64,000 bases of DNA from assembly GCA_903837355.1 (NCBI GenBank), contig CAILUI010000200.1, forward strand, positions 1-64,000, read 5' to 3'. Position 1 is the first letter of the stretch, and the number at the start of each line of letters is the position of its first letter. This DNA comes from an uncultured Victivallales bacterium (lineage in GTDB: Bacteria; Verrucomicrobiota; Lentisphaeria; Oligosphaerales; JAFGRS01). Under the pieces are notes generated by a model. The model did no database searches and was not told where the DNA came from. It saw only the letters and a program-made list of their open reading frames with translations. This document shows positions 1 to 8,900 of this stretch, piece after piece. A program made the position numbers and the translations under genes.

Positions 1-120
1 CGACTGCACTATCACATTGCAATACTGCCACACTATACACTACCACATTACCACACTAACACACGGATTACTACCACACAACCACACTAATATACTGCCG
101 CGCTACCGCGCGCACCCGCG
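1..120. repeat. low-complexity A/C-rich stretch at window edge
   Basis: The first ~100 bases are built from degenerate short units such as ACTACCACAC, CACATTACC and CACACTAAC. They are much poorer in GC than everything that follows. In the frame of the downstream MutL domain there is a TAA at 57-59, so this is not the missing MutL N-terminus. It may be a contig-end artefact or a real degenerate simple repeat. The sequence alone cannot decide. Confidence 0.5.
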
Positions 121-179
121 CGAGGACGGCCGTCCGTTCGGCATCTTCTTCGACTAGCGGAGCAAGCGGCGCTGACGAG

Positions 180-821
180 AGCCTCAAGCCGCCGCCCGCG
201 CCGCCGCCGCCGCCGCCGCCGAGCGCGGCCCGGGCGGAGATCAGTTCCCTGCGCGTCCAAGGCACTCTGCGTGGCCAGTACATCGTGGCGGAGGGGCCCA
301 AAGGGCTCGTGCTCCTGGACCCGGTGGCGGCGCACCAGCGCATTCTTTTCGAGCAGCTCTTGCGCAACGCGGCCAGCTCGCAGGTGCTGCGCCAGCAACT
401 CCTCCTGCCGGTCACTGTCGACCTCAGCCCCGACGACGCCCGGCACCTGCGCGAACAACTCGAGCACTTCTCCCGGCTGGGGTTTGCCATCGACCACTTC
501 GGCGGCAACACCTTCCTGGTCAGCGCCGTGCCGGCCCGGTTTCCACCCGATAATGTGGCGGGGTTGCTGCGCGACATCCTGGACGAACTGCGCGAACGCG
601 GGCGCGTGACACCGGCCAGCGACGAGGTGCGCATCGCCCGCGCCGCCGCCCGCCACGCCGTCACCACGCGCCACACGCTCAGCGAGCGCGAAGTGGCGGA
701 GCTGGTCCGCGACCTGGCTCGCGCCGAAATGCCGTACACCGACCCCAACGGCCAGCCGGTCATGATCAACATCCCCTTCGCCGAAATCGACCGGCGCTTT
801 GGCCGCCGTGATGGCGGCTGA
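180..821 (+). CDS. mutL: DNA mismatch repair protein MutL, C-terminal fragment
   Basis: This is the C-terminal dimerisation domain of MutL, preceded by a proline-rich linker (seven consecutive Pro codons at 201-221). Homology starts near 240 (ISSLRVQGTLRGQYIVAEG). The first usable start codon is GTG at 285, inside the domain, so the N-terminal GHKL ATPase is missing. The frame is closed by a TAA at 57-59. The motif that is DQHAAHERxxxE in endonuclease-type MutL reads DPVAAHQRILFE here. The late Cys-containing motifs are also degenerate: CPHGRP reads DPNGQP. By family knowledge this MutL therefore probably lacks the intrinsic metal-dependent nickase. It ends 79 bp before lptD, on the same strand. 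It could be the tail of an intact gene broken by an assembly end, or a genuine remnant. Confidence 0.75.
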   Translation, partial: SLKPPPAPPPPPPPSAARAEISSLRVQGTLRGQYIVAEGPKGLVLLDPVAAHQRILFEQLLRNAASSQVLRQQLLLPVTVDLSPDDARHLREQLEHFSRLGFAIDHFGGNTFLVSAVPARFPPDNVAGLLRDILDELRERGRVTPASDEVRIARAAARHAVTTRHTLSEREVAELVRDLARAEMPYTDPNGQPVMINIPFAEIDRRFGRRDGG

Positions 822-856
822 GGCTTACGGGGTTGGACGGGGCGCCTACACCGGGG

Positions 857-862
857 TATGTT
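857..862 (+). promoter_or_regulatory. candidate -10 element (TATGTT) of lptD
   Basis: TATGTT lies 38 bp before the chosen lptD start, in the mutL-lptD gap, within a GGGTATGTTAGACTG context. Related TATAGT/TATGGT hexamers precede several other genes in this window. No convincing -35 is visible. Confidence 0.25.
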
Positions 863-900
863 AGACTGCCCGGCAAGAGATTGAACAGAGGAATGTGCCG

Positions 901-3207
901 ATGAGCATGCGCAAAGCGTGGACTTTACCGACAGTCCTGGCGACCCTGGGGGTGGCGACCGCCGTGGCGGTATCGTCGGCGCGGGCGCAAACGCCCGAGG
1001 CCCCGAAGCTCATCCCGATCGAGGTCACCGCCAACGACTACACCTTCTCCCCCGAGACCGGGCAGGGACACGGCGAGGGTAATGTGCGCGTCCGTTATCA
1101 GGACGTTGCCCTTGACGCCGATGTCGTGGACGTCAACTTCAAGACCCGCGATGTTTCCGCGAAGGGCAATATCCTGCTCAAGCGCGGGCCGTACGAGTGG
1201 CGTGGTTCCGAGGTGGCAGGCAACGTCGGCACCAAGCACTTCACCTTTGGCACCTTCGACGTCAAGACCGGCGTCTGGTACGGCAAGGGCAACGCGGGCT
1301 CGCACCTCAGCGACGGCACCGCGCAGGTCGAGCGCACGCGCCTCACCACCTGCGACTTGCCGGCACCGCACTACAGCGTCCAGGCCAGTCGCGTGCTGTA
1401 CTATCCCGATGGCAAGTTCCGCGCCTACAATACCGTCTACCGGGTCGGCAACGTGCCGATCTTCTACTGGCCCGTGCTGGCCGGCGATACCAACGCCGAC
1501 GTCGGCAGCATCTCGATCCGGCCGGGCTACTCGAGCGACTGGGGTGCCTACCTGCTGCTCGCCCGTACCTGGCAAGTCTCCAAGGAGGTCGAGACCACGG
1601 CCCGTCTCGACCTGCGCACCAAGAACGGCATCGCCCTCGGCAACGACACGACGATCAACACGACCTACACGCGCACCGAGATCGGCCTCTATGGCATGTA
1701 CGACCTCGACGCCCCGGAGACCAGCGATGGCTACAACCGCCGCTTCAACGCCACCGACTGGCGCGGCCGCGCCGAGGTCTACCACCGCCAGGAACTCGAC
1801 CAGCACCTGACCCTGCGCGCCAACGTGGATTACCTCAGCGATGTCGACATGCTCGAGGACTGGTACCACCGCGAGTACGCCCGCGATCCCCAGCCCCGGA
1901 CCTTCGCCGACGTGGTCTACGATGCCCAACGCTTCAGCCTCTCGCTCGGGGCCACGCCGCGGATCAATGACTTCTATACGGCCGTCGAAAAGCTGCCGGA
2001 ATTGCGCCTCGAGATGCCCCGCCAAAAGCTGGTCGACTCCCTGCCGCTGCTCTACCAGAGTTCGTCCACGGTCGGCGGTTACCGGCTCAACTGGCGCGAC
2101 TTCGACCTGGCCCGGCCGGCGCCGCTGACCGACCCCGAGGACTACGACTCGCTGCGCTTCGATACTCTCCACATGCTTTACGCGCCCTTCTCGCTGGCCG
2201 ACCGCATCCAGGTCGTTCCCCGCGCCGGCCTGCGTCTCACCCACTACACCGATAGCAGCGAGACGGCGATGACGGAAGCCGATCTGGAGCCGCTCTATGC
2301 CGTTGACGATCCCTACAACTGGCAGAGCACGACCCCGATCTCGAAAGACTATGACAGCCGCGGCGACTCGCTGACCCGCCTGGCGGGTGAAGCGGGCCTC
2401 GAGGCCTCCACCAAGTTCCACCGCGTCTGGCCCACGGTGACCAACGAGACCCTGCGCATCGACGGCCTTCGGCATATCCTGCAGCCCTACGTCAACTACA
2501 CCTTCGCCCCGGATCCCAGTGAGGACCGTGAGCACATCTACTTCTTCGACGAGGTCGACCGCCTGACGGCACAGAACTTCGTCCGCGTCGGCGTCGATCA
2601 GCGCGTGCAGACGCGCCGTAAACAGCGCATCTACACCCTGGCGCGGATGCAGAGCTATGCAGATTTCCATTTCGACGACGCCAACAACAACGGCCAGGAC
2701 TATGGCACTGGCGCCGGCGACCTCGGCAACAAGATCGAGTTCACGCCCCACGACGCGCTCAAGGCCTGGGTGACCCTCGTTGCTGACCTCGACACGTTGG
2801 ACATGCGCCGCGCCGAGACCGGCCTGCTCGTCGGCCGCAAAGATGGCATCCGCTTCTCTCTGGCCTATGTCTATCGCGACTCCTACTACCCCCGCAGCAC
2901 CTACTCGATGGGCAGTTCCCTGGTCGATCTTACCGGCGAGCACGGCTATCTCGTCCGCGAGTACGGCGCCACGCAGTCGGCGGTCGGCGAAGTCTGGATC
3001 CCGCTGACCGAGAAGCTGACCGGTCGCGTCCGCCTGGAGTACGACATCGAGGAGACCGAACTGGCCCGCCAGGTCTACGAACTCATCCGCGACATGCACT
3101 GCTGGATGGGCTCCGTGGCCTTCTCCGAGGATAACGGCGACTACCGCATCATGCTGATGCTCTACCTGAAAGCCTACCCCAGCGTCAAGGTCGACGTCGG
3201 GAGCTGA
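901..3207 (+). CDS. lptD: LPS-assembly protein LptD (OstA family)
   Basis: This is an outer-membrane protein that inserts lipopolysaccharide into the outer leaflet. The 768-residue product is close to the family's usual ~780. It has an N-terminal signal peptide ending near SSARA, then an OstA-like jellyroll (about residues 35-150). Next comes the junction motif CDLPAPHY...RVLYYPDGKFRAYN...GNVPIFYWP, and then a long beta-barrel region rich in alternating aromatic/polar strands. GTG 895 and ATG 907 are alternative starts. ATG 901 is preferred because AGAGGA at 887-892 lies 8 bases upstream. It is followed after 12 bp by a sugar aminotransferase and then an MsbA-like exporter, which supports an envelope-glycolipid operon. 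Few cysteines are visible, so a disulfide-based maturation as in E. coli is not obvious. Confidence 0.9.
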   Translation: MSMRKAWTLPTVLATLGVATAVAVSSARAQTPEAPKLIPIEVTANDYTFSPETGQGHGEGNVRVRYQDVALDADVVDVNFKTRDVSAKGNILLKRGPYEWRGSEVAGNVGTKHFTFGTFDVKTGVWYGKGNAGSHLSDGTAQVERTRLTTCDLPAPHYSVQASRVLYYPDGKFRAYNTVYRVGNVPIFYWPVLAGDTNADVGSISIRPGYSSDWGAYLLLARTWQVSKEVETTARLDLRTKNGIALGNDTTINTTYTRTEIGLYGMYDLDAPETSDGYNRRFNATDWRGRAEVYHRQELDQHLTLRANVDYLSDVDMLEDWYHREYARDPQPRTFADVVYDAQRFSLSLGATPRINDFYTAVEKLPELRLEMPRQKLVDSLPLLYQSSSTVGGYRLNWRDFDLARPAPLTDPEDYDSLRFDTLHMLYAPFSLADRIQVVPRAGLRLTHYTDSSETAMTEADLEPLYAVDDPYNWQSTTPISKDYDSRGDSLTRLAGEAGLEASTKFHRVWPTVTNETLRIDGLRHILQPYVNYTFAPDPSEDREHIYFFDEVDRLTAQNFVRVGVDQRVQTRRKQRIYTLARMQSYADFHFDDANNNGQDYGTGAGDLGNKIEFTPHDALKAWVTLVADLDTLDMRRAETGLLVGRKDGIRFSLAYVYRDSYYPRSTYSMGSSLVDLTGEHGYLVREYGATQSAVGEVWIPLTEKLTGRVRLEYDIEETELARQVYELIRDMHCWMGSVAFSEDNGDYRIMLMLYLKAYPSVKVDVGS

Positions 3208-3219
3208 GGACGCGAGACG

Positions 3220-4341
3220 ATGTCCGTTCCGTTGCTTGACCTGAAGGTCCAGTACGCCCCCATCCGCGACGAGATTCGCCGGGCCATCGACGAGGTTTGT
3301 GACGCCCAGGGGTTCATCCTCGGTCCCAAGGTGACCGAACTCGAACAGCGGATCGCGGCCTATTGCGAGGTGCCGGCGGCCTGCGGCGTGTCGTCGGGCT
3401 CTGACGCCCTGCTGCTTTGTCTGATGGCCGCCGGGATCGGTGCCGGGGATGAGGTCATCACGACGCCCTACACCTTCTTCGCCACGGCCGGCGTCATTCA
3501 TCGCGTCGGGGCGCGCACGGTCTTCGTCGACATCGATCCGCTGACCTACAGCATCGACCCGGCGCAGATCGCCGCCAAGGTAACGCCGCGGACCAAGGCC
3601 ATCATCCCGGTCCACCTCTATGGACAGTCTGCCGATATGGACCCGATCATGGCCGTGGCGCGCCAGCATGGCCTGCTGGTGATCGAGGATGCCGCGCAGG
3701 CCATTGGGGCTGAGTACAAGGGGCACCGCGTCTGCAGTTTCGGCGACTACGGCTGCCTGAGCTTCTTCCCCAGCAAGAACCTCGGGGGCTTCGGCGATGC
3801 CGGCATGGTCGTGACCCGCACTGCCTCCCGCCTCGAAACCTTGATGAAGTTCCGCAACCATGGCATGGCGCCAGCCTACTACCACGCCTACGTGGGCGGC
3901 AACTTCCGCCTCGATGCCCTGCAGGCGGCGGTGTTGCTGGTGAAACTCGCCTATCTCGACCAATGGACCGCGCAGCGGCAGGTGAACGCAGCGCGCTACC
4001 AGACGCTGTTCCAGGCCAGTTCCGTGGCGGGGCTGGTAGGCTTACCCGTAACCGCCTCGTGGGCCACCCGGCACGTCCAGAACCAGTATGTCATCCGCGT
4101 TCCCGCAGCGCGGCGGCAAGCCCTGTGGGACGGCCTCAAGGCAGCCCACATCGGCTGCAATGTCTACTATCCTGTGCCGCTGCATCTGCAGGAATGCTTC
4201 GCCCCGCTCGGCGGCCGGCCGGGGGACTTCCCGGAAAGCGAACGCGCGGCCCAGGAGACCCTGGCGCTGCCGATCTATCCTGAACTGACCGCGGCGCAGC
4301 AGCAGCTCGTGGTGGACACGGTCGCCGCGCTGCTTGCCTAG
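3220..4341 (+). CDS. DegT/DnrJ/EryC1/StrS-family PLP aminotransferase
   Basis: This is a pyridoxal-phosphate aminotransferase of the family that converts nucleotide-linked keto-sugars to amino sugars. It is 373 residues long, the typical length. Visible family landmarks are GSDALLLCL and TPYTFFATAGV near the N-terminus, VHLYGQSADMD, EDAAQAIGAEYKG, and the Schiff-base lysine in SFFPSKNLGG (Lys186). GGNFRLDALQAA follows later. The ATG start lies 12 bp after lptD, and the stop is 16 bp before the ABC exporter start, so the three are probably one transcript. The neighbours suggest the amino sugar goes into LPS or another surface glycan. The exact substrate cannot be told from sequence. Confidence 0.9.
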   Translation: MSVPLLDLKVQYAPIRDEIRRAIDEVCDAQGFILGPKVTELEQRIAAYCEVPAACGVSSGSDALLLCLMAAGIGAGDEVITTPYTFFATAGVIHRVGARTVFVDIDPLTYSIDPAQIAAKVTPRTKAIIPVHLYGQSADMDPIMAVARQHGLLVIEDAAQAIGAEYKGHRVCSFGDYGCLSFFPSKNLGGFGDAGMVVTRTASRLETLMKFRNHGMAPAYYHAYVGGNFRLDALQAAVLLVKLAYLDQWTAQRQVNAARYQTLFQASSVAGLVGLPVTASWATRHVQNQYVIRVPAARRQALWDGLKAAHIGCNVYYPVPLHLQECFAPLGGRPGDFPESERAAQETLALPIYPELTAAQQQLVVDTVAALLA

Positions 4342-4357
4342 GGCCGGCCGTTCGTCT

Positions 4358-6289
4358 ATGGCCAAGAACAAGAGTAGTATCGCCGCGCTCTGGCGGTTGT
4401 TCTGGCGGTTTGGCCGGACCTACCGCGGTCATATCGCCATCGGCGTCCTGACCGGCATCCTGCTTGGCGGGGCCGTGCTCGGAATCCTCAAGTCCTCCGT
4501 CACCCTGCTCCAGCCGTTCGAACTCGGGACGCTCAGCACCAGCCGCGGGAGCCCGTCGGCTCCGACGCCGGCCCTGGCCCCGGCCGGCGACCCGAGCCCC
4601 GGCACCGGCAAGGCCTCCCGCAAGGCGGCCGCGACCGGCCCGGACTGGCTGGAGGACGGGCTCAAATGGGCCGAGCGTCTCGGCCTCGGTCACGTCGAGC
4701 GCGAGCAGACCCGGAATCTGCGCCTCCTGTCCTTCGGTATCGTCCTGATACTGACCTTCGTCGTCCTCCGTCTCGTCGCCATTGTTCTGAACAACTACTG
4801 CCTACGCTGGCTGGGAGCGCGCATCGTCGTCGACCTCCGCACCGCCCTACTCGAGTCTCTGCACCGCCAGAGCCTCAGCTTCTTCGGTCGCCAGGACATT
4901 GGCCAACTCATCAGCCGCTGCACCTACGACACGGCCCGCATCGAGGGGGGCATCGCCAACAGTATCGTCGATCTGTCGGGGGCTCCCTTCGTGATCGTGG
5001 CGACCCTCTTCTTCGGGGCCAGCTATGCCTACAAACATGATCTCGGGCGTATGGCCCTGTTCTTTGGCGTCGCGGCCCCGCTGGTCATCGTGCCGCTGCT
5101 CATCACCGGCCGCTGGGTCAAGCGCTACTCGCGCCAGGCCCTGCGTCGCGTCTCCATCCTGGTTTCCCTCTTCCAGGAGAATCTGACCTGCATCCGTGTG
5201 GTCAAGGCCTACAACACCGAGGAGCAGGAACAGGCACGTTTCCGCCAGGACAGCGAAACCTACTTTCGGGCGGTGAAGAAGGCGATCGTCGCCGAGGTGC
5301 TGATGGGCCCCAGCCTCGAGTTGGCGGCGGCCTTCATCGTCTGTCTGTTCCTGGTGCTCTGTTACCTGCAGGGAACGCCGTTCGTGCGCATCGTCCCCAT
5401 GGCCATGGCCGGCTACTTCATGTACAAACCGCTCAAGCAGTTGGCCAAGATCAACTCGGTCGTGCAGCGCACCGCCGCCGCCGCCGACCGGGTGCAGGAA
5501 CTGCTGGATACCGACACCAGCCTGCCCCTGCCGGCCTGCCCGGTCGTCATCCCGGCTTTCCGCGAGCGCGTCGTTTTCGAGCATGTCGACTTCCGCTACG
5601 ACGCCGAGGGCAACCAGGTCCTCTACGACATCCAACTCGACGTCCCCCGCGGCAGCGTCATCGCGTTCGTCGGCGAGACCGGCTCCGGCAAGACGACCAT
5701 CGTCAATCTGCTGGCGCGCTTCTATGATCCCACCACCGGCCGCATCCTGATCGATGGACACGACCTGCGCACCCTCGACGTCAAGTCCCTGCGCTCCCTG
5801 ATCGGCTTCGTGACCCAGGAAACCCTGCTCTTCAACGACACCATCGCCCGAAACATCGCCTATGGCACCCCCGGAGCCACGCCCGCCCAGATCGAGGACG
5901 CGGCCCGCAAGGCCAACGCCCATGACTTCATCATCGCCGAAACCGAGGGCTACGAGCGCAATGTCGGCGACAAGGGCATGCTCCTCAGCGGCGGCCAACG
6001 CCAGCGTCTCGCGATCGCTCGCGCCATCCTCAAGAATCCCCCCATCCTCATCCTCGACGAAGCCACCAGCGCCCTGGATACGGCCACCGAGGTCCTCGTC
6101 CAGGACGCCATCAACCGCGTCATGGTCGACCGTACCGTCTTCGCGATCGCGCACCGGCTCAGCACGGTCCGTCACGCCGACAGCATCTGCGTCCTGGACA
6201 AGGGGCGCATTATCGAGCGCGGCACGCACGCGGGCCTCTATGCCCAGGGTGGCCGCTACCGTGACCTCTGCGACATGCAGTTTCGCTGA
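4358..6289 (+). CDS. MsbA-like ABC transporter, fused permease and ATPase
   Basis: This is a half-size exporter with an N-terminal type-IV permease domain and a C-terminal ATPase. Walker A GETGSGKTT is at residues 439-447, signature LSGGQ at 543-547, Walker B ILILDEATSALD has its Asp-Glu at 567-568, and the H-loop His is at 599. All catalytic elements are intact. Between the first and second membrane segments there is a ~70-residue Pro/Ala/Ser-rich insertion (about residues 45-115) that standard MsbA lacks. The ATG at 4358 is chosen over TTG 4334, which would overlap the aminotransferase stop. Position behind lptD and a sugar aminotransferase argues for lipid A or glycolipid flipping. A drug or peptide exporter of the same fold cannot be excluded. 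Confidence 0.85.
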   Translation: MAKNKSSIAALWRLFWRFGRTYRGHIAIGVLTGILLGGAVLGILKSSVTLLQPFELGTLSTSRGSPSAPTPALAPAGDPSPGTGKASRKAAATGPDWLEDGLKWAERLGLGHVEREQTRNLRLLSFGIVLILTFVVLRLVAIVLNNYCLRWLGARIVVDLRTALLESLHRQSLSFFGRQDIGQLISRCTYDTARIEGGIANSIVDLSGAPFVIVATLFFGASYAYKHDLGRMALFFGVAAPLVIVPLLITGRWVKRYSRQALRRVSILVSLFQENLTCIRVVKAYNTEEQEQARFRQDSETYFRAVKKAIVAEVLMGPSLELAAAFIVCLFLVLCYLQGTPFVRIVPMAMAGYFMYKPLKQLAKINSVVQRTAAAADRVQELLDTDTSLPLPACPVVIPAFRERVVFEHVDFRYDAEGNQVLYDIQLDVPRGSVIAFVGETGSGKTTIVNLLARFYDPTTGRILIDGHDLRTLDVKSLRSLIGFVTQETLLFNDTIARNIAYGTPGATPAQIEDAARKANAHDFIIAETEGYERNVGDKGMLLSGGQRQRLAIARAILKNPPILILDEATSALDTATEVLVQDAINRVMVDRTVFAIAHRLSTVRHADSICVLDKGRIIERGTHAGLYAQGGRYRDLCDMQFR

Positions 6290-6357
6290 GACGACACGGC
6301 CCGCTAGCGTGGCGTTGGCCAGCCGTTCAGAAACCCTGAAGCGGGAGGCTTTGAGAC

Positions 6358-8718
6358 ATGTCCGAACCTGCGACTGAAGCCCTCTGTCCACAGCGCTGGA
6401 GCCTCGACGGCACCTGGTCACTTGCCTTCGGCCTCGACGCCGCCCCGGCGCCGGCCGACCCGGCCGCCCTGGCCGGCTGCGGCTGGCCGGTCGTGCCCGC
6501 CGCCGTGCCCGGTAATGTCGAGTTGGACCTGGTGCGGGCCGGCCTGCTGGCGGAGCCCTTCTACGCCGCCAACATCGAAGCCCTGCGCCCCCTGGAGTTC
6601 AACCAGTGGTGGTACCGGCGTGAGTTCCCCAGCCCCGAATACCCGACCGGGCACGGCCTGGATCTCGTTTTCGAGGGCCTCGACTGCTTTGCCACCGTTT
6701 GGGTCAATGGGGTTCGCGTTGGTGACAGCGCCAACGCCATGGTGGCGCAGCGCTTTGCCGTCGGCGCGGCTCTCGCCCCCGCTGGCCAGCCCAACGAACT
6801 GGTGGTACGCCTGCGCTCCGCCGTCAACGCCGTGCGTGACATCCCGCTGGGGCCTCGTGACGCGGCGCAGACCCACGCCTACGACAGCCTCTGGGCTCGC
6901 AAGCCCGCCCACGCTTACGGCTGGGACATTATGCCGCGGGCGGTCTCCGCCGGCCTCTGGCGCCCGGTCTACCTGGAGGAGCGCCGGCCCACCGAACTCA
7001 CCGAGGTCTTCATCACCACGCGCTCCGCCGATGCCTCCCAGGCCCTGCTCGATGTCAATGCGCACTTCCGTACCGACACCGCGGTCCTCGACGGCTTCGA
7101 ACTGCGGGTCACGGGACGTTGCGGGGCCTCCGTCTTCGAGGCGCGTCAACCGCTCTATTTCACGGCCGCCAAGCTGTCCATCCACGTGCCTTCGCCCCGG
7201 CTCTGGTGGCCGCGCGGCTACGGCGCCGCCGACCTCTACGAAACCACCGTCGAACTCTGGCACCAGGGTCGCGCCGTCAGCCGCTGGACCTGCCGTCTCG
7301 GCATCCGCACCGTTCGCCTCGACCGCACGCCCCTGTGCACGCCCGATCACCCCGGCCGCTTCCAGTTCTACATCAACGGCGAACGCATCTTCTGCAAAGG
7401 CTCGAACTGGGTGCCCGCCGACGCCTTCCACAGCCGCGACGCCGCCCGCATTCCCGACATGCTGGCGCTCTTTGCCGACATGGGCTGTAACATGGTCCGC
7501 TGCTGGGGGGGCAACGTCTACGAGCCGCATCTGTTCTACGATCTCTGCGACCGCGATGGCATCATGGTCTGGCAGGACTTCTCCATGGCCTGTGCCTCCT
7601 ACCCGCAGGAAGCCGCCTTCCAGGACGCCCTGCGGCGCGAGGCAGACTGGGTGGTGCGCGAACTCCGCCAGCACGCCGCCATCGTGCTCTGGTCGGGCGA
7701 TAACGAGTGCGATTGCGGCTACGTCGGCTGGTGGGGGGCGCCACTGGATCCGGCCCAGAACCGGCTCACGCGCCACGTCCTCCCCGAGGTCGTCAGCAGC
7801 CTCGACCCCAGCCGGCCCTACCTGCCCAGCTCGCCCTTCGTCTCCCCCGAGATGTTCGCCCGCGGCGGCGATCAGCACCTCGGCCCGGAACAGCACCTCT
7901 GGGGACCGCGGGACTACTACAAGAGCGATTACTACGCCCGCAACACCGCCTGCTTCGCCTCGGAGATGGGCTACCACGGCTGCCCCAACGTCGCCTCCAT
8001 CCGCCGTTTCATCAGCCCCGCCGCCGTCTGGCCCTGGCAGGACAACCACGAGTGGCTGGTCCACAGCACCGACCCCATGATCGGCATCTCGAGCATCCGC
8101 TACCGCATCCAGCTCATGGCCGACCAGCTCATGGAGGTCTTCGGACTTATCCCCGCCGACCTGGAGACCTTCACCCTGGCCTCGCAGATCGTTCAGGCCG
8201 AGGCCAAGAAGTTCTTCGTCGAGATCTTCCGCCAGCAGAAGTGGCGCACCAGCGGCATCCTCTGGTGGAATATGATCGACGGCTGGCCGCAGTTCTCCGA
8301 TGCCGTCGTCGACTACTACTTCGGCCGCAAGCTCGCCTACCACTACCTCAAACGCGTCCACACCCCGGTCTGCATCATCGTCGGCGAACCGGAAAGCTGG
8401 AACTGCCGGGTCACGGCCTGCAATGACTCCCGTGAGCCGGTCCAGGGGCGCTTCAGCATCCGCGATGCTGACACCGGCGCCACCGTGCTCGCCGGCACGC
8501 TCGCGCTGCCCGCCAACGCCAATGCCGGCCTCGGTCACCTGCGCACGCCGCGCGGCGTGCAGAAGCTGTTCCTCATCGAGTGGGACGCCAACGGCGTCCA
8601 CGGTGTCAATCACTACCTGCTCGGTACCCCGCCCTTTGATCTGGAGAGCTACCGCCGCTGGCTGCCGCAGATCGCGGCGCTTGACGGCAGCTTCGATGCC
8701 GCCCAGGTCGGGCAGTAA
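6358..8718 (+). CDS. glycoside hydrolase family 2, beta-mannosidase-like
   Basis: This is a 786-residue GH2 enzyme with the layout of beta-mannosidases. It has an N-terminal jellyroll (EFNQWWYRREF, GLDCFATVWVNG), an Ig-like domain, then a TIM barrel. KGSNWVPADAF, MVRCWGGNVYEPHLFYDLCD and VWQDFSMACASYP are typical. The acid/base Glu is E450 in WSGDNE and the likely nucleophile is E536 in SEMGYHG. No signal peptide is apparent, so it probably acts in the cytoplasm on imported mannosides. GGGAGG at 6342-6347 precedes ATG 6358. It lies 68 bp after the ABC exporter and could share its transcript, though its role there is unclear. The family call is strong; mannose specificity is inferred from overall similarity. 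Confidence 0.88.
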   Translation: MSEPATEALCPQRWSLDGTWSLAFGLDAAPAPADPAALAGCGWPVVPAAVPGNVELDLVRAGLLAEPFYAANIEALRPLEFNQWWYRREFPSPEYPTGHGLDLVFEGLDCFATVWVNGVRVGDSANAMVAQRFAVGAALAPAGQPNELVVRLRSAVNAVRDIPLGPRDAAQTHAYDSLWARKPAHAYGWDIMPRAVSAGLWRPVYLEERRPTELTEVFITTRSADASQALLDVNAHFRTDTAVLDGFELRVTGRCGASVFEARQPLYFTAAKLSIHVPSPRLWWPRGYGAADLYETTVELWHQGRAVSRWTCRLGIRTVRLDRTPLCTPDHPGRFQFYINGERIFCKGSNWVPADAFHSRDAARIPDMLALFADMGCNMVRCWGGNVYEPHLFYDLCDRDGIMVWQDFSMACASYPQEAAFQDALRREADWVVRELRQHAAIVLWSGDNECDCGYVGWWGAPLDPAQNRLTRHVLPEVVSSLDPSRPYLPSSPFVSPEMFARGGDQHLGPEQHLWGPRDYYKSDYYARNTACFASEMGYHGCPNVASIRRFISPAAVWPWQDNHEWLVHSTDPMIGISSIRYRIQLMADQLMEVFGLIPADLETFTLASQIVQAEAKKFFVEIFRQQKWRTSGILWWNMIDGWPQFSDAVVDYYFGRKLAYHYLKRVHTPVCIIVGEPESWNCRVTACNDSREPVQGRFSIRDADTGATVLAGTLALPANANAGLGHLRTPRGVQKLFLIEWDANGVHGVNHYLLGTPPFDLESYRRWLPQIAALDGSFDAAQVGQ

Positions 8719-8792
8719 GGCTGTCGCCAGGGGCGCGGACTGGGCTGCTGGAGGGCAAGAGCAGGCCGCCGGGGCGGCCGCATCGCAGCCGC

Positions 8793-8814
8793 AGCCCTGC
8801 CGTCCGGCAGGGCT
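8793..8814. repeat. REP-like hairpin, 10-bp stem with TC loop
   Basis: The stem AGCCCTGCCG pairs perfectly with CGGCAGGGCT around a two-base TC. Similar hairpins occur at 12686-12709, 33640-33657 and 44680-44699, all between genes. No U-tract follows, so a terminator is unlikely. Confidence 0.6.
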
Positions 8815-8846
8815 CCCAACCCGGCGCCGCGCCGCGGCGGCGGCGC

Positions 8847-8852
8847 TATAGT
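8847..8852 (+). promoter_or_regulatory. candidate -10 element (TATAGT)
   Basis: TATAGT lies 48 bp upstream of the start at 8901 in an otherwise GC-only stretch (GGCGCTATAGTCTGG). It is one of a set of similar hexamers in this window. No -35 hexamer is recognisable. Confidence 0.3.
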
Positions 8853-8900
8853 CTGGCAGTGGCGCCACCACGGCGCGCTGAAAACATAGGGAGCCCGATC

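Noticed and set aside
925..3963. A 1012-codon open frame on the minus strand across lptD and the aminotransferase gene
   Set aside because: It is antisense to two clear genes, has no domain, and is rich in repetitive Gly/Val/Ala/Asp as expected for the complement of GC-rich codons. Many similar long antisense frames occur across the window.
8467..8490. DADTGAT in the beta-mannosidase resembling an ApbE flavinylation site
   Set aside because: It sits in a beta-sandwich domain of a cytoplasmic GH2 enzyme, a context without the FMN_bind fold, and a match of this length to such a motif is expected by chance.
8793..8814. TC-loop hairpins considered as rho-independent terminators
   Set aside because: None is followed by a T-tract, and the family is found at sites not directly after stop codons. 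The only convincing terminator is at 59991-60030.
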